Numbered from the stretch's first letter, positions 26,662 to 35,752 are shown. The stretch is DNA of 64,000 bases from Candidatus Panguiarchaeum symbiosum (GCA_024720975.1 JANJXX010000002.1:1-64000); one strand, 5' to 3'. The notes: a model not told the origin generated them from the letters alone. Numbers and translations are program-made.

Positions 26662-27185
26662 TTACATGCCCAAACACTGTAATTACATCTACCGTTCGTG
26701 TTACTCCTACCACAAGAAAGTTTATGAAAGTTATGTCCGCGCTCACTGGTGCTTCAATTCTCCCGCGAGGGAAATCTCGTCTTGATGACATTGCATATAT
26801 TGCTAAAAAGGCAGGATTCACATCATTTCTTGTAGTCTTCTCTTACAAAGGTCAACCCTCACGGATTGACATATACTCTCTAAGACCTGAAGGTTACTTT
26901 GAAAAATTAGGCCTAGTGATCATGAGAGGCTTCAACTTATTTGCAAGTCCCCCTGCGTGCGTTGGTATGGAATTATCTCTTGCTGGAAGTAACGCCGTGT
27001 CAAAGAATTTATGGAGGATCTTAATGAACGCTTTTGGAAATGATGATTGCTCAAAATATCGCGGAGGAAAAATATCTAAGTGTCAGATTTGTGACGAAAA
27101 CCTCGAGTCGGTGATATCCTTTTGGTGGAAAGAGAAACTTTTAGCGAAAATTCTGGTAAGACACGTAAAATGCTTGAGGGAATAA
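26619..27185 (+). CDS. Brix-domain ribosome biogenesis protein (Imp4/Rpf-like)
   Basis: Archaeal single-domain Brix proteins are related to the eukaryotic Imp4/Rpf2/Brx1 group acting in rRNA maturation. The sequence shows TTRKFMKVMSALTGASILPR, IAKKAGFTSFLVVFSYKG and DIYSLRPEG, typical of the archaeal form. The ATG at 26619 lies within gar1 downstream of GAGGAGGAG. Length is 188 residues. The C-terminus overlaps the pcc1 start. Confidence 0.82.
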   Translation: MEENATPTERPSTLVTCPNTVITSTVRVTPTTRKFMKVMSALTGASILPRGKSRLDDIAYIAKKAGFTSFLVVFSYKGQPSRIDIYSLRPEGYFEKLGLVIMRGFNLFASPPACVGMELSLAGSNAVSKNLWRILMNAFGNDDCSKYRGGKISKCQICDENLESVISFWWKEKLLAKILVRHVKCLRE

Positions 27186-27427
27186 TAAAAATAACACTTA
27201 AGTTTGAGCGCTTAGAGGATCTCATAGCAATTTACAAGGCATTAGTGCCAGAGACTAAAAACCCTCCCACACATAGATCTGAAGCCAAAGTTTGGATCGA
27301 GGATAGATCATTAAAAATAGAGATTTCTTCTAAAGACTTGATTAGTTTAAGAGCAGCTCTCAACAGTTACCTCCGATGGATATACATACTTACCATGGGA
27401 TTAAAGGTGATGAAGAATGTCAACTGA
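27170..27427 (+). CDS. pcc1: Pcc1-like KEOPS complex subunit
   Basis: KEOPS makes the t6A modification of tRNAs; Pcc1 is its dimerisation subunit. The 85-residue reading from the ATG at 27170 (MLEGIIKITLKFE) fits the family size and shows the LEDLIAIYKALVPE helix and the IEISSKDLISLRAALNSYLR motif. A longer frame from 27122 would overlap the Brix gene. It overlaps the prefoldin start by 11 bases. Confidence 0.85.
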   Translation: MLEGIIKITLKFERLEDLIAIYKALVPETKNPPTHRSEAKVWIEDRSLKIEISSKDLISLRAALNSYLRWIYILTMGLKVMKNVN

Positions 27428-27743
27428 AGCAATGAAACTTGCTCAGGCGAAACAACAACAGATCTTGGTTCTCGAGGAGTACCTACGGTTGTACAAACAA
27501 AGATTAATGGAAATAGAGACTGCTATTAGATCACTAAATAAAGCTAAAGTCCATGGAGAAGATTCTGCATATGAAATTCTGGGAGCAAATATTTTAGTTA
27601 GAAGAAACATAGATGAGCTCGTTACAGAGCTTGACCAGGAAAAAGACGTGTTGTCCAAAAGGATTCAGAGCATTGAAGAACAATTAATAGCCCTGCGAAG
27701 AGAATTGCGAGAACTTGTATCTAAAAAACCAGAAGGAGGATAG
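27417..27743 (+). CDS. pfdB: Prefoldin beta subunit
   Basis: Six-subunit chaperone that passes unfolded proteins to the thermosome. The 108-residue protein has two long coiled-coil helices flanking a short beta hairpin (HGEDSAYEILGANILVRRN), as in archaeal prefoldin beta. The order Pcc1-prefoldin beta-DUF3194-DHH is conserved in many archaea. Confidence 0.9.
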   Translation: MSTEAMKLAQAKQQQILVLEEYLRLYKQRLMEIETAIRSLNKAKVHGEDSAYEILGANILVRRNIDELVTELDQEKDVLSKRIQSIEEQLIALRRELRELVSKKPEGG

Positions 27744-27751
27744 AGCTAGAC

Positions 27752-28105
27752 ATGGTAATATATAGATTTGAAAAAGAATTTGAATTCACACTGGGAACTG
27801 AAAACAAAAAAGTGAACTCGAACCTTCTAGGAGAAGCCCTAGAATCCGCTGAGGAGGAGGCATATAAAAGACTCCATGAAGCGGTTTCTAGACATTTCAT
27901 AGACTTCGCAATCGATGCCGACGTCAAACTACTACAGGAAAACAAAGGAATAAAATTACTAATACTGCTTACCATAAACCTTGAAATATCACCTATTAGC
28001 CCAAAAGTCACAGAGCAAGATCTGATCGCTAGGGAGATCGCTGATGCATTCTTTGAAACAATCAGAAAACAAATATCTAAAGTTCTGGGAGAAGCTTACC
28101 ACTGA
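27752..28105 (+). CDS. DUF3194 family protein
   Basis: A 117-residue protein assigned to DUF3194 by its position right after prefoldin beta and by size and composition: an alpha-beta pattern with LLGEALESAEEEAYKRLHEA, a strand FAIDADVKLL, and a strand pair LLILLTINLEISP. No function is established for the family. The ATG is preceded by GGAGGATAGAG. Confidence 0.75.
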   Translation: MVIYRFEKEFEFTLGTENKKVNSNLLGEALESAEEEAYKRLHEAVSRHFIDFAIDADVKLLQENKGIKLLILLTINLEISPISPKVTEQDLIAREIADAFFETIRKQISKVLGEAYH

Positions 28106-29084
28106 TCGTCCAGAACTATATGTGCTCATTCCCCATGAGAAGCCAGACTTTGATGCAATAGCATCCTCTTGTATTCTACAGAAACTGCTGACGACATTAA
28201 TGCAAATCAAAAGTGTAATTGTAATGGATTCGCCGACTCTGGAAACTCAATACGTTCTTAGAGAATTAAATATAGATCTCGTTTGGATGAATCCAGGAGA
28301 TTTTTCAACAGAAGGATCCTATGATGTCGTGTTGATAGATTCAAGCAACCCAGAAAGGTTCATTTCTGAACAAATAAAACAACTCATAGGAGCGTCAAGA
28401 AGGATTTTTGCGATCGATCATCACTTCACAGGCGAAAGTGCATCAGCTACCTTGGAATTGCTTTACCATCCGGTACCAGCGACCACAGAAATAATTCTAG
28501 GACTCAGCGAGGAGCTTGGAGTTCTAAGTAATATACTCGAAGATGAAAGGCTGACTAAACTAGCCATACTTGGCTTGGTCACAGATACATACTTCTTCAC
28601 TTTAGCAACACCAAGTACGTTTCGCTACATGAGCAAGCTATCCGAAAGAGTACAGTACATTAAGATCGTTGAGACCCTTAGAAAGAAAAGAGAGCAACCC
28701 CTACCGGAGAAACTAGCGCGCCTAAAGGCCATGCAAAGAATTATGCTAAGGGTAATTAACAGTAAAATCGTTTGCATCACACACGTGGGAAGCTATGAAT
28801 CAAAGGTTGCGAGTTCATTACTGGACATGGGAGCGGATCTCAGTATAGTGATATCACCCAAGAGAGAACGAGGAAAGAAGCTTATAAGAGTCATTCTCAG
28901 ATCCAAAGGAATTCAACTTGAGCCAATAGTTAAGGAAATTGCCGATGTGTATGGTGGATCTTATGGCATATTGATGAACTATGCGGGAGGTATTCAAATA
29001 TCCTCCAAGGAAAGGATTGATAAACTCAGGAAAGCTATCATGGAAATAGTCTTTAAACATTTAGGTGAAGGCGTGGAAACCTGA
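28044..29084 (+). CDS. DHH-family phosphoesterase
   Basis: 346-residue DHH/DHHA1 protein with the motifs HEKPDFDAIAS (motif I), VVLIDSSNPE, the diagnostic IDHHF, and LVTDT, followed by a DHHA1-like C-terminal domain ending near GGSYGILMNYAGGIQIS. Relatives hydrolyse nano-RNAs or cyclic dinucleotides; the substrate here is open. The ATG at 28044 lies 62 bases inside DUF3194, but a strong GGAGATC site precedes it. It is the last gene of this operon. Confidence 0.87.
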   Translation: MHSLKQSENKYLKFWEKLTTDRPELYVLIPHEKPDFDAIASSCILQKLLTTLMQIKSVIVMDSPTLETQYVLRELNIDLVWMNPGDFSTEGSYDVVLIDSSNPERFISEQIKQLIGASRRIFAIDHHFTGESASATLELLYHPVPATTEIILGLSEELGVLSNILEDERLTKLAILGLVTDTYFFTLATPSTFRYMSKLSERVQYIKIVETLRKKREQPLPEKLARLKAMQRIMLRVINSKIVCITHVGSYESKVASSLLDMGADLSIVISPKRERGKKLIRVILRSKGIQLEPIVKEIADVYGGSYGILMNYAGGIQISSKERIDKLRKAIMEIVFKHLGEGVET

Positions 29085-29392
29085 TCTAATCCGTGATCTA
29101 TGTACACCGTATAGTGGTTCTGCTGACTTATTCACAGTATTATTCAAACAATGCATCAAAAAGCCTCGATGCCTGAGATCTTCAAATTAACACTAGCTAC
29201 ATATAACCTATCACTACATGCCAAGTTTGAGATTAACTGAGGATCTTCTAAACTTCTTAAGAGGAATACTCTTCTAGCCAATCAGGTATTTTTTAACTCA
29301 ATAGATTAGAGAGATTTTCGAGTGTAGGAAATTTTAAATCAAATTCCTACTTTTACTAAGCAAATGCACGAGTTGAGGCAGGGCGATATTTT
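29085..29392. other. Intergenic region with rubredoxin promoter
   Basis: About 308 bases, no gene seen. An attttaaatc element at 29331-29340 is a good TATA candidate for the rubredoxin gene, leaving a leader of about 25-30 bases. Confidence 0.5.
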
Positions 29393-29554
29393 ATGGATAA
29401 GTGGGTATGTACAGTCTGCGGCTATATTTATGATCCTGAAAAAGGAGATCCAACTCAAAACATCAGACCCGGAACGCCATTCGAGGAGTTACCTGATGAC
29501 TGGGTTTGTCCATTATGTGGAGCTCCAAAGGAGGCATTTGAAAAACTGAAGTGA
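29393..29554 (+). CDS. Rubredoxin
   Basis: A 53-residue electron carrier with a single iron held by four cysteines. Both knuckles are intact: [12 protein letters not shown] and [13 protein letters not shown], with the family [12 protein letters not shown] between. The ATG at 29393 follows AGGGCGAT by five bases. The gene is short and easily missed; an overlapping frame hides it. It stands alone, with its own TATA element. Rubredoxin typically passes electrons to rubrerythrin, superoxide reductase or flavodiiron proteins in oxygen defence. Confidence 0.96.
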   Translation: MDKWVCTVCGYIYDPEKGDPTQNIRPGTPFEELPDDWVCPLCGAPKEAFEKLK

Positions 29555-29617
29555 TCAATAACTGATAACTAGAGGACGAAATTTTCCATCAAAATTTTTT
29601 GTGAAAAGCTGGTGTAG

Positions 29618-29733
29618 TGGGCCGGGGCGGACTCGAACCGCCGACCTTACGGTCTCCGCGACTTTTAGTACACTTGTACAACATAGAGTTCAATTCCTTC
29701 AGCCGTACGCGCTCCCAGCTGCGCCACCGGCCC
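29618..29733 (-). tRNA. tRNA-Phe (anticodon GAA) with 43-base intron
   Basis: The minus strand gives acceptor GGGCCGG/CCGGCCC, D stem GCGC/GCGC, anticodon stem TACGG/CCGTA, T stem GGCGG/CCGCC with loop TTCGAGT, and discriminator A; no CCA is encoded. The anticodon loop CTGAAG-A is interrupted after position 37 by an intron at about 29654-29696, the canonical archaeal site. Exons total 73 bases. The intron would be removed by the splicing endonuclease through a bulge-helix-bulge fold, which I have not drawn in full. Confidence 0.92.
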
Positions 29734-30038
29734 ATGATATCTTCTCATGAACCAGAGATAGGGACCTACTATAGTATATTTCTATCCTCTTTTTTTAAAA
29801 GTTTGCTTTTGGAATCCACAATTTGCTATTACTAGTTCTAATTCTCAACAAATACACGCTTAGAGCTCTCGGTAATATGATCCATTAGCAACATTACAGT
29901 CATTGATAAGGCATTGGCATACTCATCAAAAACCCAGCTATCTGTAAGTTAAATTCCATATTGCACTTAATCCGCTGTTTATAAAAAGTAACCTAACCTG
30001 CCCATATGAGCATACTCAGCTTTTTTATAGAGTATAAA
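29734..30038. other. Intergenic region, no gene seen
   Basis: About 305 AT-rich bases between tRNA-Phe and the end of nep1. The near end has a minus-strand TATA-like cttttaaaaaaag around 29790-29800, suited to the tRNA. Nothing else is supportable. Confidence 0.45.
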
Positions 30039-30716
30039 CTAACTCACAATTCCGTGATAGCGTTCAAGCTCTACTATTAGGTTACATAGAACATAGGAGG
30101 TAGTCAAGCGTTCGGAGTCAATTTCTATAATGCTATTCGCCATCTTTAGGAACTTTTCAGGTATATTCTCATGTGGCGCTGCGCCAATGATAATTGCGAC
30201 GTTTCCCTTAATCTGTTGGAGTATATCGATTATCCTTTTCCGTTCACCCCCAACCTCCAGGCAGATTATATAACTTATGGAGAATTCTCTAAGTATCTGG
30301 TCTAAACTAGCGACCTCCCACATTAGAATTTCTCCATTATCTGCTTGAATCACACCTCGCTGAAGTAAATCCTCCATGACACCCATGAATCTGAAATAAT
30401 GTCTTGGAATGCGTACATTTGGTTTTACTATGAAGTATCTTTCTTCAATTGTATGAATTATTATAGCTGAGACAAGACCTCTTCTACTCAATCTTGAGTC
30501 CAGAATCGTCAGGAGAGCTCTATGCAGAATATCAGCTCGCCCGCGATTTTCGAAATTTTTAAGCTTTCTCATGGCTGAGAAGTGAAGTGTTTGGTCTAGA
30601 AGCATTTTCGATGGATGTTTTCGCCTTGTTTCTGCCCACTTTTTAACTGCTGGATGATTCCACAGAGCCTTGGGTATTAATTCAAGTGCAGCTCTGACAA
30701 TCACAAACGTATACAC
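30039..30716 (-). CDS. nep1: Nep1/Emg1 rRNA pseudouridine N1-methyltransferase
   Basis: SPOUT-class enzyme that methylates a pseudouridine in helix 35 of 16S rRNA. Signature segments: AALELIPKALW, HPSKMLLDQTLHFSAM, RGRADILHRALLTILDS, and the C-terminal knot with IIIGAAPHENIPE and TTSYVLCNLIVELERY. The likely start is a GTG (30716) eight bases after GAGGT; a TTG at 30725 overlaps that site. Family length is normal. Confidence 0.93.
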   Translation of the reverse strand: MYTFVIVRAALELIPKALWNHPAVKKWAETRRKHPSKMLLDQTLHFSAMRKLKNFENRGRADILHRALLTILDSRLSRRGLVSAIIIHTIEERYFIVKPNVRIPRHYFRFMGVMEDLLQRGVIQADNGEILMWEVASLDQILREFSISYIICLEVGGERKRIIDILQQIKGNVAIIIGAAPHENIPEKFLKMANSIIEIDSERLTTSYVLCNLIVELERYHGIVS

Positions 30717-30789
30717 AGCTCTCAACCTCGTAGTATATTACACATTATTGTTATTATCTTAGCAAACTTAATGACTTGGTGATAACCCC

Positions 30790-31581
30790 ATGAACATAAG
30801 AGTCGGGGCTGCTCAAATTCGACCAATCCTTGGAGACCTGGATAGAAACCGAGAAATCATTAGAAAGTTCGCTGAACTAGGATATAAAAATGAACTAGAC
30901 TTACTAGTATTCCCGGAGTTAGCGAACTCTGGATATAATTTCAAGAGTCGCGAAGACGCTTGGAGGGCAAGTGAGACCATACCAGAAGGGAGAACAATAA
31001 AACTTTTAGAAAAACTATCCCAGGAGTACTCAATCTATGTTGTGTCGGGGATTAATGAAAGACACGAAGATAAACTCTACAATTCAGCAGTTCTAGTTGG
31101 GCCTAATGGCTTCATTGGAACGTACAGGAAAGTCCATTTATTTATGAATGAGAAAGATATCTTTGAACGCGGTAGGGAGTTCTTTGTATTTGAGACAAAA
31201 ATCGCTAGGATAGGCATCATGATATGCTTTGATTGGATCTTTCCTGAGGCAACACGCACCTTAGTACTAAAAGGGGCTGAAATAATCTGCCATCCGGCAA
31301 ATCTAGTCTTACCATATTGGCAAAAATTATGCGGATTAAGAGCTTTAGAAAATCGCGTGTATATAGTAACTGCAAACCGGGTAGGTATAGAGGGAAATCT
31401 AAACTTCACAGGGCGCTCGATAATAGTTGATCCGAAGGGCGAAATAATAACTGAAGCAAGTAGGACCCACGAGGAACTTATTTATGCTGATATTGATGTC
31501 ACACTATCACGAGACAAGAATATAACGCCCAGAAACAACATATTTGAGGATAGACTCCCGGAAGCTTATGTGCTCTTCTAA
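30790..31581 (+). CDS. Carbon-nitrogen hydrolase (nitrilase superfamily)
   Basis: Hydrolyses a C-N bond in a small amide or carbamoyl compound. The Glu-Lys-Cys triad is visible: Glu in VFPELANSGY, Lys in TYRKVHLF, Cys in GIMICFDWIFPE. Length (263) fits the stand-alone omega-amidase/N-carbamoylputrescine amidase branches, but the substrate cannot be fixed. The ATG follows GGTGATAACCCC. Convergent with herA, stops two bases apart. Confidence 0.9.
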   Translation: MNIRVGAAQIRPILGDLDRNREIIRKFAELGYKNELDLLVFPELANSGYNFKSREDAWRASETIPEGRTIKLLEKLSQEYSIYVVSGINERHEDKLYNSAVLVGPNGFIGTYRKVHLFMNEKDIFERGREFFVFETKIARIGIMICFDWIFPEATRTLVLKGAEIICHPANLVLPYWQKLCGLRALENRVYIVTANRVGIEGNLNFTGRSIIVDPKGEIITEASRTHEELIYADIDVTLSRDKNITPRNNIFEDRLPEAYVLF

Positions 31582-31583
31582 TG

Positions 31584-33431
31584 CTATTCTTTTTTGGTCA
31601 TTTTATGCCTCAATAATGCCCAAGGTACGAATATTCTTATTGGTATTGAGGCGTTACTTCTAGCAAATACAACAGCTTGCCTTGCGGGAAGATTCACTAG
31701 CAATGTTGTTAAATCGGTGGGTAGTTCCATAAATTTTTTGAGAGTCTTAACCTGGAGGGGAGTCAAACCAAATATAGTGTATGTATTTACAGTTTTGAGA
31801 ATGCTAGGACATAAATCCTCCGGACTTTGTGTCGAAAACTCTATTCGTAACCTAAATTTCCTTCCTTCTCGAGCTATCCGCTCGACCCAAGATACAGTTC
31901 TTAATACCCACTCCCTTTCGTTATAGTCGTAGACAAATCTTGGAAAATAGTTGTGAGCTTCATCTATGAGTAGCATTGTTGGTGGAGTTTCGTTATCGTA
32001 GTCACTAAGCTTTACTTGAGCTATTTTGCTTATTATATGCATTGTGATAATCCTCCTCGCAACTATAGACTTAAGCGTATCAACTCTTACTATGTTTACT
32101 CTTTCTGGTTTCAGAAGTTCCCTGACATTTATATCGGGTGTGCCTTCCAAATCAAATATTTCTTCTCCTAAGATTGCAGCTAATCTTCTTAGAATAGCTT
32201 CTCTGGTAGCATCACTAACCTCTTCCTTAGGGAATGCCGAGTTTTCAAGCCATCGGTAAAATCTCTCAAGTGTCTGTTTCTCACTTGGATACATCAATCG
32301 GAACCGTTTTGCAAGTTTAGGTAAGACATAGTAACCTTGCGGAGACAGTGCTGGCAGGTAATATTGGAGCATAGATTCTGGGATTCCGGCGAATCTTATT
32401 GTAAAGAATTTTAAATTGGCATTCTCAGCTAGGGTATACTCTTTAGCGCCGCCTTCTGAACTGGATTCCTGTTTTGGGATCCAAACCAAAACGTCATCGA
32501 TTTTCTGCGGGCTCAGTTTTAGGTCTTTCCATATTTTAATGTCAGACTGACTGGGTTTTATGGGGTCGTCATCTTTTATTGGATCTTCAGCTATCATGGA
32601 GTATTCATTATGTGTGTCTATAACAACTACAGAACCACCAAATGTATTGATGAAGTTATATATATCGTTCTTACATTTGGCAGTTTTTCCTTTGCCCGTT
32701 GTGCCTATAATCAATTCATGTTCAAATAGTAGTTCTGGACGCATCCTGTAGGCTATTGTCTCACCGGTTTTTGGGTCTTGTATTATGTCGTCCCCAAACA
32801 TTATGGCACCGTACGCAGGACCTTCATTGGGAATACCGTATATTGTGTTTACTATCCTTTGCGATGGAAGGTAGGCAGGGGCTCTTATATGTGGTGCGAA
32901 GTTAACATCCCCCTTCACTATACTGCCGCCAAGTTTCTTCAGAGAGCATATAGGTTCCATTCCTATTAGTGGCACCAGGTCCAGGAATTCTGTGTCTCCC
33001 TCTATGATCATACGAGAGGTTAGTATATCCCTAGTTTCAGGAGAGTCTCTATCTATGAGCTCATGCCAGGCTACGTCATATCCCATCATTGTAATTATTC
33101 CGGCTATGTATTCATCGTGAAGATAATCGTAAATCAACAAGGGAAAACCTCTGCGCACTCTTGTCGACCACTCAGAGAAGGGACGGACCCATAGAAGTCT
33201 CGCAGAATCTCCAACACCAACTTTCACGGATAATTTTTTGGGAACGACCAAATATCCAATTTCAACACAGTCGTCTAACCACGGCTCCTTCAATTTCTCG
33301 CTGAGTTTCTGCTTAGATCTTTGATAGAGTTCATGCTTTATGAAAACGATTTCTAGAGCCTCTTTTTCATCCCCCTCATAGGTTTCTTTTTCACTTGGTT
33401 TATCCGCAATTAGGTACTTATCCAAACTCAT
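31584..33431 (-). CDS. herA: HerA-family DNA translocase
   Basis: Hexameric ATPase that works with NurA in DNA end resection. An N-terminal HAS-barrel-like region (GDSARLLWVRP, then YLHDEYIAGIITMMGYD) precedes the RecA-like core with Walker A IIGTTGKGKTAKCKND near residue 245, VVVIDTHNEYS, Walker B MLLIDEAHNYFPRF near residue 500, and the arginine segment EGRKFRLRIEFSTQ. The length of 615 residues is longer than classical HerA (about 500) owing to the N-terminal extension. The ATG is five bases after GTGAT. It is followed upstream by nurA on the same strand; Mre11 and Rad50, frequent neighbours, are absent. Confidence 0.88.
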   Translation of the reverse strand: MSLDKYLIADKPSEKETYEGDEKEALEIVFIKHELYQRSKQKLSEKLKEPWLDDCVEIGYLVVPKKLSVKVGVGDSARLLWVRPFSEWSTRVRRGFPLLIYDYLHDEYIAGIITMMGYDVAWHELIDRDSPETRDILTSRMIIEGDTEFLDLVPLIGMEPICSLKKLGGSIVKGDVNFAPHIRAPAYLPSQRIVNTIYGIPNEGPAYGAIMFGDDIIQDPKTGETIAYRMRPELLFEHELIIGTTGKGKTAKCKNDIYNFINTFGGSVVVIDTHNEYSMIAEDPIKDDDPIKPSQSDIKIWKDLKLSPQKIDDVLVWIPKQESSSEGGAKEYTLAENANLKFFTIRFAGIPESMLQYYLPALSPQGYYVLPKLAKRFRLMYPSEKQTLERFYRWLENSAFPKEEVSDATREAILRRLAAILGEEIFDLEGTPDINVRELLKPERVNIVRVDTLKSIVARRIITMHIISKIAQVKLSDYDNETPPTMLLIDEAHNYFPRFVYDYNEREWVLRTVSWVERIAREGRKFRLRIEFSTQSPEDLCPSILKTVNTYTIFGLTPLQVKTLKKFMELPTDLTTLLVNLPARQAVVFARSNASIPIRIFVPWALLRHKMTKKE

Positions 33432-33437
33432 AGTCTA

Positions 33438-34544
33438 TCACTCTGAGAGAAAGCGCGCCCATCTTCTTTCATTAAAGAAGAAAGCATCTTCAATACCATT
33501 TTCCCTTATTGCTTTGATCACGTGAAGTGTAAGCTGTTTTTTCTCCTCATCGGAGAATCTCGCTATACCATCAGCTTTGCCGATAACGTAGCTTAAACCA
33601 TTGCCTAAAGCCAGATCTGCATAGACTAAATCGAGGACATAATTTATACCAAATTCCTCTAGGACCCAGGATGGAAACTCGTATCGAAGTATAACTCTTT
33701 GCGGAGATTTCAAGTAGAAGAAGGCTGGCTTCATATCATCTGCCAGCTTGGAGGCATAGCCATCGTTATATACAAATATGGAAGATCGTTCATTAACACC
33801 TAAATATGCAACGTAGATGTCGGCGTCGGAGAACCCCCGCCCCTTAATCACCTGCGAAATTCTTGAAGCAAGAGAATTCTTGACTAATTTTACGCAGATT
33901 ATTGATCTGTTAGTTAGAGCCTTAACTGCTGAGTGCAATTTGCTTAGGTACCTGGATGTGTAAAGGGGACCATCCCAGAAAAAGGCATCTATATGCGCCC
34001 CATATTCGTTCAGGAATTCTTTTACGGTCTGGACTTCTAAATCTAGAAGCATCTCCCTGATTTTCCTTCGAATTTGCTCCTCACTATCACCTAAGCTTTG
34101 TTGAATTGCAATAGACGACTTCCAAATTCCCCTCAAATTGTAATCAAAATCAATACGACGCGAGTACGTGAACACAGCTGATCGTGCAAGTATCAGTCTT
34201 ACCGGGTGCAACTTTATTGGAAAGACTCCTCCGTCCACACCAACAATAGCTTTATTTTTTAACGCTTGTATTGGATCTACATGAGGAACTTCGTACTTAT
34301 ACCTGCTCTCGATGGGTATAACTATTCCGGAATCAATAGCTTTGTCTATAATGCTCTCGATAACATCCTTAGTCAGATTTCTAACTGGTGAACTTTTGAT
34401 GAATGACCTGATTAAATCCTCGATAGCTGCTGAGATTAATTTACAAGGGTGCTTTCCTACTTTTTCGGAACTTTCTGTATTACATTGCTCTTCCTTGCTG
34501 TAGCTAGTCTCAGAACCTCTCAAAGTTTTATTGACGGTTTGCAT
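33438..34544 (-). CDS. nurA: NurA-family nuclease
   Basis: 5'-3' nuclease partner of HerA. The first acidic motif is in AIVGVDGGVFPIKLHPV, and later acidic positions lie in DAFFWDGPLYTSRY and around VLDLVYADLALG, consistent with the RNase H-like NurA core. The N-terminal 60 residues are poorly conserved and charged. It sits directly upstream of herA with six bases between, the diagnostic pairing. The ATG at 34544 has no clear binding site and may be leaderless. Confidence 0.85.
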   Translation of the reverse strand: MQTVNKTLRGSETSYSKEEQCNTESSEKVGKHPCKLISAAIEDLIRSFIKSSPVRNLTKDVIESIIDKAIDSGIVIPIESRYKYEVPHVDPIQALKNKAIVGVDGGVFPIKLHPVRLILARSAVFTYSRRIDFDYNLRGIWKSSIAIQQSLGDSEEQIRRKIREMLLDLEVQTVKEFLNEYGAHIDAFFWDGPLYTSRYLSKLHSAVKALTNRSIICVKLVKNSLASRISQVIKGRGFSDADIYVAYLGVNERSSIFVYNDGYASKLADDMKPAFFYLKSPQRVILRYEFPSWVLEEFGINYVLDLVYADLALGNGLSYVIGKADGIARFSDEEKKQLTLHVIKAIRENGIEDAFFFNERRWARFLSE

Positions 34545-34703
34545 CTAAAACACACGATTCTCATCTTGGCTATTGTATTATCAGCGTATATTATGAGTAT
34601 TACAAAGCATTATATAAAGCGTAACTTATTGTAATACAGGAAAGAAGGAGAAAATATAACACTAAACTTTTGTCAATTCTCTCTCGCTTCAAGGAGCCCT
34701 CTA

Positions 34704-35486
34704 TTAGCTTATCTTATCGATGGACAGCTGCTCGACAAGCTTTCTAATTTTTCTTGGCATGAAAATCGACACGCACTTTGCTGTGCTCTTCCGTAAAATA
34801 TTAGCAACTTCATCTGCAAATGTATCAAATCTACACACTATTGCATACTCGAGAAATCCGATGCGATCAATTCTAACTATTTTTTTGAATAACCCTGTTT
34901 TCCGCATTACCTTATCTAGATGAGTCCTTAGAACACCAGTAACTACAACTCTGTCTAGTCGCTCTCGAAACCACTTTCTAAACATGTTAATCGTCCTTCT
35001 CCCTGGCAGACCTATTACCTGATTTTCTTCCATCGAAACCACTTTCACAACAAATGGCATATTTCTTGCTAGACCGGCTATTCGAATGATTTCATCAATT
35101 TTAGGTTCCAGGCGCCTGGGATTCTTTCTTAAGATCTTCGAAAGTAGCGAAACTGCATTTATTTTTACATACATCGCTTCTTCGGTGCCAATGTCTGTCA
35201 ATATATCACTCCCTAGAACTCCCATAATTCGCCCGCTATACTCCTGTTCAACTACGATATCACTGTATTGTATCCTTCGCCCAAAGACCTTCTCTAGGTA
35301 CCTCACAGCGACCTCTGCATCATCACCCTCGATTCTTACCAAAGTGAAACGATTGTCGAGTTTAGAGGCGTCAACTATGGATGCATTTAATCCTATGAGA
35401 AGACCTTGAAGATAGGCTCTAAGTGCTTTCTTAAGACTATAATCCGGAAGACTGACGTATATTGGATTGAATATTATCGTTCCAAT
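34704..35486 (-). CDS. DUF2110 family protein; start codon not standard
   Basis: The C-terminal 212 residues (from a TTG at 35342) match the archaeal DUF2110 family. Coding sequence continues about 48 codons further upstream in the same frame (IIFNPIYVSLPDYSLKKALR, then a GLLIGLNASIVDAS-type stretch), which looks like the family's N-terminal domain. No ATG, GTG or TTG occurs in frame there before the upstream stop. The best reading starts at ATT (35486), four bases after GTGA. Alternatively a GTG at 35494 would be in frame if the A6 tract at 35486-35491 had one more A, giving an M-K-K-I-G start. It follows the eL43 gene on the same strand. Function unknown. Confidence 0.75.
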   Translation of the reverse strand: MGTIIFNPIYVSLPDYSLKKALRAYLQGLLIGLNASIVDASKLDNRFTLVRIEGDDAEVAVRYLEKVFGRRIQYSDIVVEQEYSGRIMGVLGSDILTDIGTEEAMYVKINAVSLLSKILRKNPRRLEPKIDEIIRIAGLARNMPFVVKVVSMEENQVIGLPGRRTINMFRKWFRERLDRVVVTGVLRTHLDKVMRKTGLFKKIVRIDRIGFLEYAIVCRFDTFADEVANILRKSTAKCVSIFMPRKIRKLVEQLSIDKIS

Positions 35487-35506
35487 TTTTTCACTGGATA
35501 TTATTG

Positions 35507-35752
35507 CTATCGTTTTTTGTATTGTTCAAGTATACTGAGAAATTTTGCGTTGGTATCAGAAATAGGTTCAAAAGCTGCGCCACCCATTTTAAAACCACAG
35601 TTTTTACATTCCCATATACCAAAAGCAACCCACTCAAGACCTTCTTTTTTGCAATGAGGACATTGGTATCTTGCTTTTTTCTTCTTTTCGATAGCTTCAA
35701 CGCGCTTGCGGACTGTCGCTCCGTACCGAGCCCCAAATCTTCTGGTAGACAT
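35507..35752 (-). CDS. rpl37ae: Large subunit ribosomal protein eL43 (L37Ae)
   Basis: Zinc-ribbon protein of the 50S subunit. It shows the family RRFGARYGATVRKRV start and the four cysteines in YQCPHCKKEG and WECKNCGFKMGG. The start is the ATG at 35752, six bases after GGTGG; the longer frame to 35779 would overlap rrp42. Archaea commonly place this gene just after the exosome Rrp42 gene, as here. Confidence 0.95.
   Translation of the reverse strand: MSTRRFGARYGATVRKRVEAIEKKKKARYQCPHCKKEGLEWVAFGIWECKNCGFKMGGAAFEPISDTNAKFLSILEQYKKR

Noticed and set aside
29364-29549. 61-codon plus-strand frame
   Set aside because: It is an out-of-frame reading of the rubredoxin gene.
29850-29960. Possible C/D box small RNA
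   Set aside because: A TGATGA-like sequence occurs on the minus strand, but no properly spaced CTGA D box was found.
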